Shown here: positions 16,202 to 24,587 of the stretch, piece after piece
Position numbering within the stretch: the stretch's first letter is position 1
Layout: the number at the start of each line of letters is the position of its first letter
NCBI GenBank assembly: GCA_937981915.1
Contig: CALJMD010000081.1
Coordinates: 1 to 41,282, forward strand
DNA from: an uncultured Acidimicrobiales bacterium
Lineage (GTDB): Bacteria; Actinomycetota; Acidimicrobiia; Acidimicrobiales; SZUA-35
Reading direction: 5' to 3'
Length of the DNA: 41,282 bases
The notes under the pieces: model-generated
Databases searched by the model: none
What the model was told of the DNA's origin: nothing
Seen by the model: the letters and a program-made list of their open reading frames with translations, nothing else
Position numbers and translations under genes: made by a program

Positions 16202-17269
16202 ATGACATCCACACCGGGACAATCCGACGGTGAGCTTGTCTGTCGGCGCCGCGCCCAATTGGAAGCGGCAAAGCTGAGATCGTTGGCTCGTCGCCACGCT
16301 GGCGCCGAAAGAGGCGATCCCGGCGGCGATTCGGGTGTATCGGATACCACTGTTCCGGGCCTTGTGTTCATCGACGATCGGGTTTTCGGTCTGGCCGTTG
16401 ACGTTTCCGACCTCGGACGCCTGCTTCATCAAGTCGCTCGCACCCGCAAAGCCAACGGGTCGACGACGGTGACTGGTTTGACGATTTTCGCTGAGAGCGA
16501 GGCTGCATCGGTTATCGCCCGACGGGTCTCACTGCTTCAACCATCCCTGGCCGACCTCGACGTTGAGGTTCAAGAAGTAGACGGCGCCCAAAGCGTGTCC
16601 GCGGTGGCAGCCGACATGTTGATCCCTCCGGTTCTGGACGTCAAGGCGTGGACCGCAGCGTCGTCAATGGCCGATGCCGGGGCGCGCGTGATCGACGATC
16701 ACGGACGTCTGGTAGCCGAGGTCATGGGACTGGAAGTGGCTCGACTCACGCCGGACGGGATTCGAGTCGGTGTCGGCGAGGCCGATCGTGAACTACAGGT
16801 GTACCTCAACAGCCACTTGGAAGACGGCGAGGCCCTTGCCCGAGCGGTCCAAACCGTGTCAGACCTTCGCCCGGTGCCGTCGCATCCGCTCAACCGGTTG
16901 GCTCGCCCTCGATGGCTGCGCTCAGTGTTGATGGACGATCCCTCGCTCGTCGAGCTGACGGAATTGCAGCCGTTGGCGCCGCTGACGCCCGCTGATGGCG
17001 TGTTCGACCGCGAACCGTCGGCGGCGTACTGTCCACCGGCGGCCGGCGCGGCCGGAACGACGGTGGTGTGCTCGGTAGGCGTGGATCTCAACCTTGTTCC
17101 CGAAGCCTTCGAGTATCGGCAACGAACCGACCCCGATTCCCGTTTGATGCTGGTGTTGCCCGAACGTGACCGACACCTTGCGGTCGAACCGCTTCGAGTT
17201 CTTTTCTCCGATCCGTCGGACCTGACAGTTCGTTCCGTTCAGGCCCCGTGGGAGTCGGTACGCTCGTAA
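16202..17269 (+). CDS. Conserved-looking protein of unknown function coupled to prfA
   Basis: Not recognised. The 355 residues have no signal peptide or convincing membrane helix, so the product is probably cytoplasmic. The first 40 residues are charged ('CRRRAQLEAAKLRSLARRHA'). The body looks like mixed alpha/beta strands: 'VPGLVFIDDRVFGLAVDVSDL', 'GARVIDDHGRLVAEVMGLEVARL', and a Pro-rich 'PLAPLTPADGVFDREPSAAYCPPAAG' loop. The stop TAA ends one base before the prfA ATG, so its translation is almost certainly coupled to release factor 1. That spacing supports a real gene and suggests, without proving, a translation-related or cell-wall job. No catalytic motif stands out. Confidence 0.75.
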   Translation: MTSTPGQSDGELVCRRRAQLEAAKLRSLARRHAGAERGDPGGDSGVSDTTVPGLVFIDDRVFGLAVDVSDLGRLLHQVARTRKANGSTTVTGLTIFAESEAASVIARRVSLLQPSLADLDVEVQEVDGAQSVSAVAADMLIPPVLDVKAWTAASSMADAGARVIDDHGRLVAEVMGLEVARLTPDGIRVGVGEADRELQVYLNSHLEDGEALARAVQTVSDLRPVPSHPLNRLARPRWLRSVLMDDPSLVELTELQPLAPLTPADGVFDREPSAAYCPPAAGAAGTTVVCSVGVDLNLVPEAFEYRQRTDPDSRLMLVLPERDRHLAVEPLRVLFSDPSDLTVRSVQAPWESVRS

Positions 17270-17270
17270 G

Positions 17271-18356
17271 ATGCTTGACCGCCTAACCGCCTTGGAGGAT
17301 GAGTACCGGGAGCTAGAGGCCCGTATGGCCGACCCCGAAATCGTCTCCGACAACAAGCGTTTCGTCGAAATGTCGAAGCGCTATGCGGCGCTGGGCGACA
17401 TCGTGTCCCTGACTAGAAGACTTCGGGAACGCTATGACGATGTCGAGACGGCCAAAGAGTTGTCGGCCGAAGCGGACAGCGAAGAACGCGACGAGCTACG
17501 GCAGATGTCGTCTGCCGCCGAGGCCGACATCGAGAAGCTGGAAGCCGAACTCAAGGTTTTGCTTCTGCCGAAGGATCCGAACGCCGGTCGCAACGTGATC
17601 GTCGAGATCCGAGGGGCCGAAGGTGGCGAGGAAGCCAACCTGTTCGCCCGGGATCTGTTCGAGATGTACAAGTCGTTCGCATCTGGTCAAAGCTGGGGCT
17701 TCGAGGTCTTGAATACCAGCGTGTCCGATCTTGGTGGGTATGACGACGTCACGTTCATGGTGAAGGGTGACGACGTCTGGACTCGTATGAAGTTCGAGGC
17801 CGGTCCTCATCGGGTGCAGCGAGTTCCGGTGACCGAATCTCAGGGGCGAGTTCACACCTCGTCGGCCACGGTGACGGTGCTCCCTGAAGCTGAAGAGGTC
17901 GACATCGCCATCGACATGAACGAACTTCGCTTCGATACCTACCGCTCGTCCGGAGCCGGTGGCCAGCACGTCAACACCACCGACTCAGCGGTTCGAGTCA
18001 CTCACTTGCCTACCGGCGAAGTGGTCTCCATGCAGGACGAGAAGAGCCAGCTCCAAAACCGGGAGCGGGCGCTGAAGGTGCTGCGGTCACGGCTGCTGCA
18101 GCGCGAAGAGGATCGTCAACGCTTGGAAGCGTCGGCCGCCCGCCGGGATCAAACCGGTGGTGGTGGCCGTTCGGAGAAAATCCGAACCTACAACTTCAAA
18201 GAAAACCGGGTCACCGATCACCGGATCGGTTTGACCATTCACAAGCTGGACCGGGTACTGGCCGGCGACCTCGGCGAGGTCAGCGACGCGTTGGTGCAAG
18301 AGGAACGAACCCGCCAGCTGCAAGAAGAGTCGGCTGGCTCCACCGCGGTCGACTGA
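17271..18356 (+). CDS. prfA: Peptide chain release factor 1
   Basis: Recognises UAA and UAG stop codons and triggers hydrolysis of peptidyl-tRNA. The 361 residues match the RF1 family. The universally conserved GGQ lies in 'SSGAGGQHVNTTDSAVR' (230-232). The stop-codon-reading tripeptide is PVT (186-188) in 'VQRVPVTESQGRVHTS', a P-x-T motif that marks RF1 and excludes RF2 (SPF). The helical N-terminal domain covers about 1-100. The stop codon shares a base with the prmC start, so factor and modifying enzyme are coupled. Confidence 0.97.
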   Translation: MLDRLTALEDEYRELEARMADPEIVSDNKRFVEMSKRYAALGDIVSLTRRLRERYDDVETAKELSAEADSEERDELRQMSSAAEADIEKLEAELKVLLLPKDPNAGRNVIVEIRGAEGGEEANLFARDLFEMYKSFASGQSWGFEVLNTSVSDLGGYDDVTFMVKGDDVWTRMKFEAGPHRVQRVPVTESQGRVHTSSATVTVLPEAEEVDIAIDMNELRFDTYRSSGAGGQHVNTTDSAVRVTHLPTGEVVSMQDEKSQLQNRERALKVLRSRLLQREEDRQRLEASAARRDQTGGGGRSEKIRTYNFKENRVTDHRIGLTIHKLDRVLAGDLGEVSDALVQEERTRQLQEESAGSTAVD

Positions 18357-19282
18357 TGACCGACAGCGAGCAGGCGTCGGGCAATCTTGACTGGCGGACA
18401 CTGGTTGCCGCAGCCCAAAGCTCCTTGGCTGAAGCCGGAGTGCCTGACGCTGACATCAGCGCTCGGCTCATTGGCCAGCGGGCCACCGGAGCCGAACCGG
18501 GGGAGTGGGTCGAAGTGCTGGCTGATGCTCCCCACAAACGTCACTTGGCTCATTTCGACGCCATGGTGGAACGTCGATGTCAAGGGGAACCTCTTCAGTA
18601 CGTGTTGGGGCAGTGGGGGTTCCGCCATCTCGACTTGTTCGTAGACAACCGGGTGTTGATTCCTCGTCCTGAGACCGAAACGGTGGCCGGTCTCGCCGTT
18701 ACCGAGGTTGAATCGGTCCGTCACGCCGCCGGAGACGTCACCCCAGAAGACGTCGCAGAGCTCCCGGTTATCGTTGCCGACTTGGGCACAGGCTCGGGTG
18801 CTATCGGCCTTTCGGTGGCCTACGAGTGCTCCGATGTCGACGTGTGGCTGACCGACGTGTCCGCTGCGGCGTTGACCGTGGCCCGAGCCAACTTGGCGGG
18901 CCTCGGGACCAAAGGTTCGAGGGTTCGCCTCGCCGAGGGATCTTGGTTCGCGGCGCTGTCACCGGAGCTACAAGGTCGATTGTCAGTGGTGGTTTCCAAC
19001 CCTCCCTATGTCGGCCATGACGACGACATCGACCCTCAGATTAGGTGGGAACCGGCTGACGCGTTGTTTGCCGAACCGGCGGAACAACATCTCGTTCACC
19101 TGGTCGAGACCGCAACATCGTGGTTGCACGACGCAGGCTCGTTGATCCTCGAGATGGCCCCCGACCAGACGTCAACGATTCAACAGTTGGCTGCGAGCCT
19201 TTTCGACGAGGCCACTGTTCACAACGACCTTGCCGGTCGTCCGAGAGCGGTCGTTGCCCGCCGTCCGCTGCAACGGAATTGA
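18356..19282 (+). CDS. prmC: Release factor glutamine N5-methyltransferase
   Basis: Methylates the glutamine of the GGQ motif in release factors using S-adenosylmethionine. The 308 residues contain an N-terminal helical substrate-binding domain, 'VLIPRPETE', the SAM-binding 'VADLGTGSGAIGLS', and the catalytic 'NPPY' (215-218). Its start overlaps the prfA stop (TGATG), the usual pairing with its substrate. In Mycobacterium a Sua5/YrdC gene follows; here rpiB follows instead. Confidence 0.95.
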   Translation: MTDSEQASGNLDWRTLVAAAQSSLAEAGVPDADISARLIGQRATGAEPGEWVEVLADAPHKRHLAHFDAMVERRCQGEPLQYVLGQWGFRHLDLFVDNRVLIPRPETETVAGLAVTEVESVRHAAGDVTPEDVAELPVIVADLGTGSGAIGLSVAYECSDVDVWLTDVSAAALTVARANLAGLGTKGSRVRLAEGSWFAALSPELQGRLSVVVSNPPYVGHDDDIDPQIRWEPADALFAEPAEQHLVHLVETATSWLHDAGSLILEMAPDQTSTIQQLAASLFDEATVHNDLAGRPRAVVARRPLQRN

Positions 19283-19290
19283 ACCCGCCG

Positions 19291-19306
19291 TACACTCGCC
19301 GTCGTG
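19291..19306 (+). promoter_or_regulatory. Candidate leaderless promoter of rpiB
   Basis: TACACT (19291-19296) fits TAnnnT and lies 7 bases before GTG 19304. No Shine-Dalgarno sequence is present in the 21-base gap after prmC. The layout matches the argS, ppk2 and J-domain gene starts in this window. Confidence 0.5.
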
Positions 19307-19771
19307 ACATCATCTGAATCCAACAGTCGACGGATTGCCGTGGCCTCCGACCACGCAGGCTTCGCCCTCAAGTCGACGATTGCAGAACATTTGCGTTCAT
19401 CGGGCTACGAGGTCAGTGACCTTGGCACCGATGGACTCGACTCGGTCGACTACCCGGACTTCGGTCGTGCCGTAGGTGAGGCTGTGGCGTCCACCGAAGC
19501 AGATTTGGGTGTCGCTGTATGTGGTAGCGGCATCGGCATCTGTATCGCCGCCAACAAGGTGGACGGTGTCAGAGCGGCCACGGTGCACGACGTAACGTCG
19601 GCCCGGCTCACTCGGGAACACAACGACGCCAACGTAATGTGCGTGGGCGAACGGTTCATCGGGGTTCAGGTCGCCCTTGATGCGGTCGACGCCTTCCTTG
19701 CCGCCGAATTTGCCGGTGGTCGCCACGCCCGACGGGTGGCGAAGCTGGTGCGTCACCCCGAGTCGGCGTAA
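19304..19771 (+). CDS. rpiB: Ribose-5-phosphate isomerase B
   Basis: Interconverts ribose 5-phosphate and ribulose 5-phosphate in the pentose phosphate pathway. The 155 residues fit the RpiB/LacAB family: 'IAVASDHAGFALK' near the N-terminus, 'DYPDFGRAV', the active-site cysteine in 'AVCGSGIGICIAANK' (Cys73), and 'LTREHNDANVMCVGERFIG'. GTG start. It is separated from prmC by 21 bases but probably has its own leaderless promoter. The gap to glyA contains two hairpins. Confidence 0.96.
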   Translation: MTSSESNSRRIAVASDHAGFALKSTIAEHLRSSGYEVSDLGTDGLDSVDYPDFGRAVGEAVASTEADLGVAVCGSGIGICIAANKVDGVRAATVHDVTSARLTREHNDANVMCVGERFIGVQVALDAVDAFLAAEFAGGRHARRVAKLVRHPESA

Positions 19772-19799
19772 GCGGGTCGTAACCCGTACCATTACCAAT

Positions 19800-19851
19800 C
19801 CGCAGGTTCTGCGGCCCCACGGCCAGCCGACTCGGTTGGACTCGCCGTGGG
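19800..19851 (+). promoter_or_regulatory. Two tandem hairpins in the glyA leader
   Basis: CCGCAG (19800-19805) pairs with CTGCGG (19809-19814) around a 3-base loop, and CCCACGGC (19816-19823) pairs with GCCGTGGG (19844-19851) around a 20-base loop. No T tract follows. They lie between rpiB and the glyA ribosome binding site (GGAG, 19872-19875). They could insulate the two genes, stabilise the mRNA or regulate glyA. Confidence 0.45.
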
Positions 19852-19881
19852 CACGTTGAAACTAGAAATCTGGAGTGTCCC

Positions 19882-21129
19882 ATGCCTTGGCCCACAATCA
19901 ACGACGATGACGTGACCCGGCTTGTCGCCAACGAAACCGAACGGCAGAACACTGGTCTGCAGCTGATCGCCTCGGAGAACTTTGCCTCTCCGGCCGTGAT
20001 GGAGGCGACCGGTTCGGTGTTCACCAACAAGTACTCCGAGGGCTACCCGGGCAAACGCTATTACGGCGGCAATCAGGTGGTAGACCAGGTCGAGGACCTG
20101 GCCCGCCAGCGCATTTGTGAACTGTTTGGCGCCGATCATGCCAACGTTCAGCCCCACTCGGGGGCCAACGCCAACATGGCGGTGTACCACGCCCTGTTGG
20201 AGCCCGGTGACACGGTGCTCGGACTCAGCTTGGATCACGGTGGCCACCTGACCCACGGCTCGCCCGTCAACGCGTCGGGGCTCATTTATAACTTCGTCGG
20301 CTACCGGGTCTCCGACTCCGACGAACGAATTGAAATCGAGGAGGTGGCGGCGCTGGCTCACGAACATAAGCCGAAGCTGATTGTCACCGGTGCCACCGCC
20401 TACCCCCGGATCATCGAGCCGGAGCCGTTCCGCAAGGTGGCTGACGAAGTCGGCGCCCTGTTGATGTTCGATGCCGCCCACATTGCCGGTCTGATTGCCG
20501 GTGGGGCTCACCCCAACCCGGTCCCGTACTGCGACGTGGTCACGTTCACCACTCACAAGACGCTTCGGGGGCCTCGTGGCGGTTGCATTCTCACCACCGC
20601 CGAGTTGGCCGGTGCTATCGACAAAGCGGTTTTCCCTGGCCAACAGGGTGGCCCGCAGGAGCACAGCATTGCTGCCAAGGCAGTGGCCTTTGCTGAGGCG
20701 TCCACTGACGAGTTCAAAACCTATGCCCGACAGATCGTCTCTAATGCCGAGGCGTTGGCCGCAGCGTTGGCCGGTGAAGGTTTCCGCTTGGTGTCCGGTG
20801 GGACGGACAACCATCTGATGCTGCTTGATCTGCGTCCGTTCGATGAGGAGTTGACCGGTAAGGAAGCTCAAATCGTCTTGGACGAGGCGGGGATCACCCT
20901 GAACCGCAACTCGATTCCCGATGATCCTCGTTCACCGTTTGTCACGTCGGGCCTGCGTATTGGCACCCCGGCTGTGACCACCCAGGGCATGCGGGAACCA
21001 GAAATGGCCGAGATCGCCAGGTTGATCGCTTCCACGTTGCGTCAGCGCAACGATGCCGCCGCGGTGGCTGGCATCCGCGAAGAGGTTCGGGCATTGTGCG
21101 AACCATTCGCCCCGTACCCGCAGGTCTGA
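19882..21129 (+). CDS. glyA: Serine hydroxymethyltransferase
   Basis: PLP enzyme that interconverts serine and glycine while charging tetrahydrofolate with a one-carbon unit. The 415 residues are standard: '[15 protein letters not shown]', 'YPGKRYYGG', '[18 protein letters not shown]', and the PLP lysine in '[13 protein letters not shown]' (Lys226). A GGAG site 6 bases before ATG 19882 fixes the start. Its position between rpiB and wecA agrees with actinobacterial layouts. Confidence 0.97.
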   Translation: MPWPTINDDDVTRLVANETERQNTGLQLIASENFASPAVMEATGSVFTNKYSEGYPGKRYYGGNQVVDQVEDLARQRICELFGADHANVQPHSGANANMAVYHALLEPGDTVLGLSLDHGGHLTHGSPVNASGLIYNFVGYRVSDSDERIEIEEVAALAHEHKPKLIVTGATAYPRIIEPEPFRKVADEVGALLMFDAAHIAGLIAGGAHPNPVPYCDVVTFTTHKTLRGPRGGCILTTAELAGAIDKAVFPGQQGGPQEHSIAAKAVAFAEASTDEFKTYARQIVSNAEALAAALAGEGFRLVSGGTDNHLMLLDLRPFDEELTGKEAQIVLDEAGITLNRNSIPDDPRSPFVTSGLRIGTPAVTTQGMREPEMAEIARLIASTLRQRNDAAAVAGIREEVRALCEPFAPYPQV

Positions 21130-21193
21130 TTGACTCGGGGTTAGTGGATTGGTCGGCGTTGTAGTCGGCTGACGGTTTCTCATGGAGGGCGCG

Positions 21194-22141
21194 ATGGAGA
21201 CATCGAACCCGGACAAGATCATGTTTCCCGAACGGGGCCTGACCAAGGCTGATTTGGTTGGCTACTACCAAACGGTGGCCGAATTGATGCTGCCCATGTT
21301 GTCGGCCCGTCCGTTGACCCTTCACCGCTTTCCCGGTGGTGTGGGCGGCAAGGGGTTCATGCAGAAGAACGCCGGTAAACACTTTCCGGCTTCGATACAG
21401 CGCTTCGAGGTGCCAAAACAAGATGGTGGCGTTACCAGCTATCCGGTGGTGACCGAACCGACGGATATTCCCTGGTTGGCCAATCAGGGGACGGTGGCGT
21501 TCCACATCTGGCTGTTCACGGTGAACGGAGGTGTCGGGGACCGCTGGCTGGTCCTTGACTTGGATCCTCCAGCTCGACTGCAGACGTCAGTGGAGACCGC
21601 AGAATCGGCGGTGACACAGGTGGCGTTGGCCGTTTCAAAGGTTCTTGCCGACTTCTCTTTGTCGTCGATTCCGGTAGTGACCGGGTCGAAGGGGCTTCAC
21701 ATTTGGATACCGGTTGCCGGAGGCTCGTCGGACCGGTTGGCTACGGCCAACCGGGCTCTGGCCGGTTTGGTGGTGGACCGGGTGCCGGATTTGGCTACCA
21801 CTGAGTTTCTGAAGCGGGAACGCAAGGGGCGTGTCTTTGTTGATTGGCTTCGAGCTAACCGTGGCGCCACTGTTGTCGCCCCGCTGTCGGTTCGGGCAAC
21901 GGCGACCGCCTCGGTTGCCGTGCCGGTGGACTGGGAGGAACTTGTCTCGGTTCGGCCTGACCAGTGGACGTTGACCGACGCCGTCGAGTTGGCGGCTCGG
22001 CCGACGCTGCTGGACCGAGCCGAGCCGTTCGGACCGGACGACGCCATTGGTGAACCCGTGATCGATGCCATTGTTGCCGCCGCCCGTCAGGCTGGTGTCG
22101 ACCTCGACACTCCCTTTGACCGGTTCGGGCGCAAACGATAG
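21194..22141 (+). CDS. Stand-alone LigD-type polymerase/primase domain protein
   Basis: Archaeo-eukaryotic-primase-type nucleotidyltransferase resembling the polymerase domain of the NHEJ ligase LigD. The 315 residues contain 'RPLTLHRFPGGVGGKGFMQKNAG', the metal-binding 'LDLDPP' (Asp122, Asp124), 'VTGSKGLHIWIPV', and a third acidic residue in 'VFVDWLRANRGATVVAPLSVRA' (Asp217). There is no ligase or phosphoesterase domain, and no ku gene nearby. It could fill gaps at double-strand breaks or in excision repair. The start is ATG 21194, behind GGAGGG (21184-21189); an in-frame ATG at 21182 lacks a ribosome binding site. Confidence 0.88.
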   Translation: METSNPDKIMFPERGLTKADLVGYYQTVAELMLPMLSARPLTLHRFPGGVGGKGFMQKNAGKHFPASIQRFEVPKQDGGVTSYPVVTEPTDIPWLANQGTVAFHIWLFTVNGGVGDRWLVLDLDPPARLQTSVETAESAVTQVALAVSKVLADFSLSSIPVVTGSKGLHIWIPVAGGSSDRLATANRALAGLVVDRVPDLATTEFLKRERKGRVFVDWLRANRGATVVAPLSVRATATASVAVPVDWEELVSVRPDQWTLTDAVELAARPTLLDRAEPFGPDDAIGEPVIDAIVAAARQAGVDLDTPFDRFGRKR

Positions 22142-22212
22142 GCAAGCGACTAGGCCATTGGTGAACCGGGGTCATTGATCCCGGGGTCGCGTTAAAGATT
22201 CCCGATGTCGGA

Positions 22213-22218
22213 TAGCGT
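22213..22218 (+). promoter_or_regulatory. Candidate -10 element for wecA-like gene
   Basis: TAGCGT fits TAnnnT and lies 11 bases before ATG 22230, so the transcript would have only a few bases of leader. No -35 or Shine-Dalgarno sequence is evident. Confidence 0.35.
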
Positions 22219-22229
22219 TGTCCTCGCAG

Positions 22230-23468
22230 ATGCGACCCGCCCTCTCGTCTTACCTGGCGGTCGCCGCAATTGCCGCTGCGGTGACCATGGTGTTGGTCCC
22301 CCTCGTTCGCTTCGTCGCTCGTTCGACAGGGTTGTTGGTTGAGCCCGACAGTAGGCGTGAACATGCCCGACCGACGGCGTTGTTGGGTGGTGTGGCAATG
22401 TACGGGGGTTTCGTGGCCGGCATGGCGGCCGCCATGCTCTCAGGCTGGTTCGGGCCGATCTTTACCGGTTCGACGGAGCCTGCGGCGGTTCTTATCAGCG
22501 CCACGGTTGCTTGTCTGGTTGGTTTGGTTGACGACGTCCGCGACATTTCTGCTCCGGCCAAGACGGCGGGTATGTGCATCGCAGCGTTTTGTCTGGGTGT
22601 CGGTGGCATCAGCATCATCTGGTTCCGAATCCCGTTCCTTGACGTTTTTGTCCTGCCATACGATCTAGCCCTCGTGGTGTCGGTGGTGTGGGTGTTGGGT
22701 ATGGCCAATGCCGTCAACTTCATCGACGGTCTGGACGGTCTGGCCGGCGGCATCATGGCCATCGGGGCCGGCGCGTTCTTGTTGTATGCGGTGCGGTTGG
22801 GTGAGGTCGAGTTGTTGTTCCCGGCCAACATCGGGGGACTGACCGCGGCTCTGGTTGTTGGCATGTGTGTCGGATTCTTGCCGTGGAACGTCTACCCGGC
22901 CCAGATCTTTATGGGCGACGCCGGGAGTCTGCTTCTTGGGACTTTGATGGCGGCGTCGACGATGGCGGTGGGTGGTCGAACCCCCGATCCGTTCAGTGGT
23001 CAGACGTTCTTCTTCTATGCCCCGTTGGCCATTCCGTTGCTGATTCTGGGTGTGCCCATTTTGGATACGGCGTTTGCCATTGTTCGTCGTGCGACCCAGC
23101 GGCAGGGTTTGGCCACCGCGGACAAAGATCACCTTCATCACCGTTTGGTGCGCCTGGGTCATGGTCACCGCCGCAGCGTGACCATCTTGTGGGCATGGAC
23201 GGCATTGCTGTCGGCCTTTGTTCTGTATCCGACTTACAACGAGGGTGAAGGCGATGGCATCGTGCCGCTTGGGGCGGGGACGTTGCTGTTGTTGCTGTAC
23301 ACCTGGTTTCATCCCGGCGTGCGCCGCGACGGTCGGGTCATTGACGCCCGTTCTTCCCATCCGGTGTTCCGTGACCGCGTTGGGAGCGACACCGACGTTG
23401 TCGTACCTGCTCCGGCCCCGGTGATAGAGGTTCGAGAGGGGCGCTCGGCGGCCGGCAACAGCTCGTAG
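22230..23468 (+). CDS. wecA: Polyprenyl-phosphate N-acetylglucosamine-1-phosphate transferase (WecA/MraY family)
   Basis: Integral membrane enzyme that transfers a sugar 1-phosphate from a UDP-sugar to a polyprenyl phosphate carrier, starting cell-envelope glycan synthesis. The 412 residues have about ten hydrophobic helices. Family motifs are 'DDVRDI', 'NAVNFIDGLDGLAGG' with the acidic catalytic cluster, 'QIFMGDAGSLLLG' and the cytoplasmic His motif 'DKDHLHHRLV'. This is the WecA/TagO branch, not MraY, judging by the HLHHRL loop and genomic position. Mycobacterial wecA (rfe) occupies the same place before the atp genes. An in-frame TTG at 22218 is possible; ATG 22230 fits the short-leader promoter better. 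Confidence 0.92.
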   Translation: MRPALSSYLAVAAIAAAVTMVLVPLVRFVARSTGLLVEPDSRREHARPTALLGGVAMYGGFVAGMAAAMLSGWFGPIFTGSTEPAAVLISATVACLVGLVDDVRDISAPAKTAGMCIAAFCLGVGGISIIWFRIPFLDVFVLPYDLALVVSVVWVLGMANAVNFIDGLDGLAGGIMAIGAGAFLLYAVRLGEVELLFPANIGGLTAALVVGMCVGFLPWNVYPAQIFMGDAGSLLLGTLMAASTMAVGGRTPDPFSGQTFFFYAPLAIPLLILGVPILDTAFAIVRRATQRQGLATADKDHLHHRLVRLGHGHRRSVTILWAWTALLSAFVLYPTYNEGEGDGIVPLGAGTLLLLLYTWFHPGVRRDGRVIDARSSHPVFRDRVGSDTDVVVPAPAPVIEVREGRSAAGNSS

Positions 23469-23744
23469 AAGCGGTCCCGTCGGGGCGATCGTTGCCACGC
23501 CGCATACCGATAGGCGGAATAGCTGTTGGCGATTACCTGGGGCGTTATATGTGTGACCCGTTACATCAGGTTGTTGTTTTTGGCTTCTTCTCCCTATCGT
23601 TTCGGTCGGCAGCCGAGCTTGACGACTCATGGTTCTGTTTCAAATTTCGGATCGTTCCCCGCGCAGGTGGGCGGTGTTCCAGGACCGTGTAACGAGACTG
23701 TGTAACGAGATCGTGTAACAAGACCCGGGCTGCGGGAGATTGAT
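23469..23744 (+). promoter_or_regulatory. Control region upstream of the atp operon
   Basis: This 276-base gap contains no credible gene. A possible -35 TTGACG (23619-23624) with a weak -10 CAAATT (23641-23646, spacing 16) could drive the operon. GTTACA at 23560-23565 is the inverse of the TGTAAC core repeated three times at 23687-23725. A GGGAG ribosome binding site (23734-23738) precedes the atpZ GTG. Confidence 0.4.
23687..23725 (+). repeat. Three perfect-register 13-bp tandem repeats before the atp operon
   Basis: The units are GTGTAACGAGACT (23687-23699), GTGTAACGAGATC (23700-23712) and GTGTAACAAGACC (23713-23725). They share GTGTAAC-AGA with one or two changes each, and no spacer separates them. 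They end 20 bases before the first atp-cluster start codon, so they are either operator iterons or part of the mRNA leader. Confidence 0.85.
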
Positions 23745-24041
23745 GTGAGCGCCAACGAAGGCCGATGGACAAGCGATTACCGCCAGACAAGTGGTGGCTT
23801 TGAGCTCGTGTTTTCAGGGGTCATCTTTGCGCTCGTCGGACTGTGGCTGGATCGCAGGCTTGGCAGCACTCCGTGGTTGACCGTGGCCTTGGCTGTCATT
23901 GGTTTTGTCGGGGCGTTGGCCAACGTCTACTACCGCTACGACCAGGACATGGCCCGCCACGAATCTGAAGCGGCCGCTCTTCGAGTTGGTGGTCACGTTC
24001 CGGCCGATAAGACTGACGGCAGCGGCACGGTGGCATCGTGA
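23745..24041 (+). CDS. atpZ: AtpZ/AtpI-type ATP synthase accessory membrane protein
   Basis: Small two-helix membrane protein of 98 residues. 'GGFELVFSGVIFALVGLWLDRRLGSTPWLTVALAVIGFVGALANVYYRY' is the typical AtpZ signature: a helix, a 'G.(W/Y)LDR..G(T/S).PW' turn and a second helix. The family is linked to F0F1 assembly or Mg2+/Ca2+ transport; the exact role is unsettled. GTG start with a GGGAG ribosome binding site 6 bases upstream. It overlaps the next gene in GTGA. Probably the first gene of the atp operon. Confidence 0.85.
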   Translation: MSANEGRWTSDYRQTSGGFELVFSGVIFALVGLWLDRRLGSTPWLTVALAVIGFVGALANVYYRYDQDMARHESEAAALRVGGHVPADKTDGSGTVAS

Positions 24042-24586
24042 GTGCGGTTGGAGCACTGGGACGACCCAGCGACGAAGCGCCGGGAGCCGAGGTTGCTCGG
24101 GACATGGCCAGGCGAGGTCTGATGGTGCTGCCCGTGGTCATGGCGGTTGCCTGGCTGGTAGCTTCGACGCCGGTCGCACTGTCCATCGGTTACGCCATGA
24201 TCATCGTGTTGGCCAACTTTCTACTGTCGGCGTACATGCTCAAATGGGCCGCTGCGATCTCGCTGGGTTTGATCCCATCGGTCGCCCTCGGAGGCTACGC
24301 GTTGCGCTTAGGCCTAATATTCGTGGCGGTATGGACGATTCGGGACATGTCATGGGTCCGAATGATCCCACTAGGCATTACCATTATCGCCACACACCTT
24401 GGGTTACTGGCGTGGGAGCTTCGCTACATATCAGCGTCGCTCGCTCATCCTGGACTCAAACCGTCTCCTGCCACGGGCGTGGTCGGGAGAAGGAGGAGAG
24501 GTCGGGGCAACCGGCCTGCTGCCGGTTATCGGCCCGCTGGTGTTCCGCGCCAGCTGTCAAACCCTTCGATCAGCTCGAACGAGTAA
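24038..24586 (+). CDS. atpI: ATP synthase subunit I-like membrane protein
   Basis: The 182 residues have about four hydrophobic helices between 30 and 130 ('GLMVLPVVMAVAWLVA', 'IGYAMIIVLANFLLSAYML', 'LGLIPSVALGGYALRLGLIFVAVW', 'MIPLGITIIATHLGLLAWE'). This is the layout of ATP synthase I family proteins, which help assemble the c-ring. The final 45 residues are a basic, Pro-rich tail with 'GRRRRGRGNRP', unusual for the family. The start GTG overlaps the atpZ stop, and atpB follows after 50 bases. Identification rests on topology and position more than on a sharp motif. Confidence 0.75.
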   Translation: MSAVGALGRPSDEAPGAEVARDMARRGLMVLPVVMAVAWLVASTPVALSIGYAMIIVLANFLLSAYMLKWAAAISLGLIPSVALGGYALRLGLIFVAVWTIRDMSWVRMIPLGITIIATHLGLLAWELRYISASLAHPGLKPSPATGVVGRRRRGRGNRPAAGYRPAGVPRQLSNPSISSNE

Positions 24587-24587
24587 G

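Noticed and set aside
19792-20871. 359-residue open frame on the minus strand
   Set aside because: Shadow of glyA.
22665-23630. 321-residue open frame on the minus strand
   Set aside because: Opposite wecA; composition is Gln/Arg/His-rich as expected for a shadow.
23492-23692. 66-residue plus-strand frame between wecA and atpZ
   Set aside because: No ribosome binding site and no recognisable feature; the stretch looks like the atp control region.
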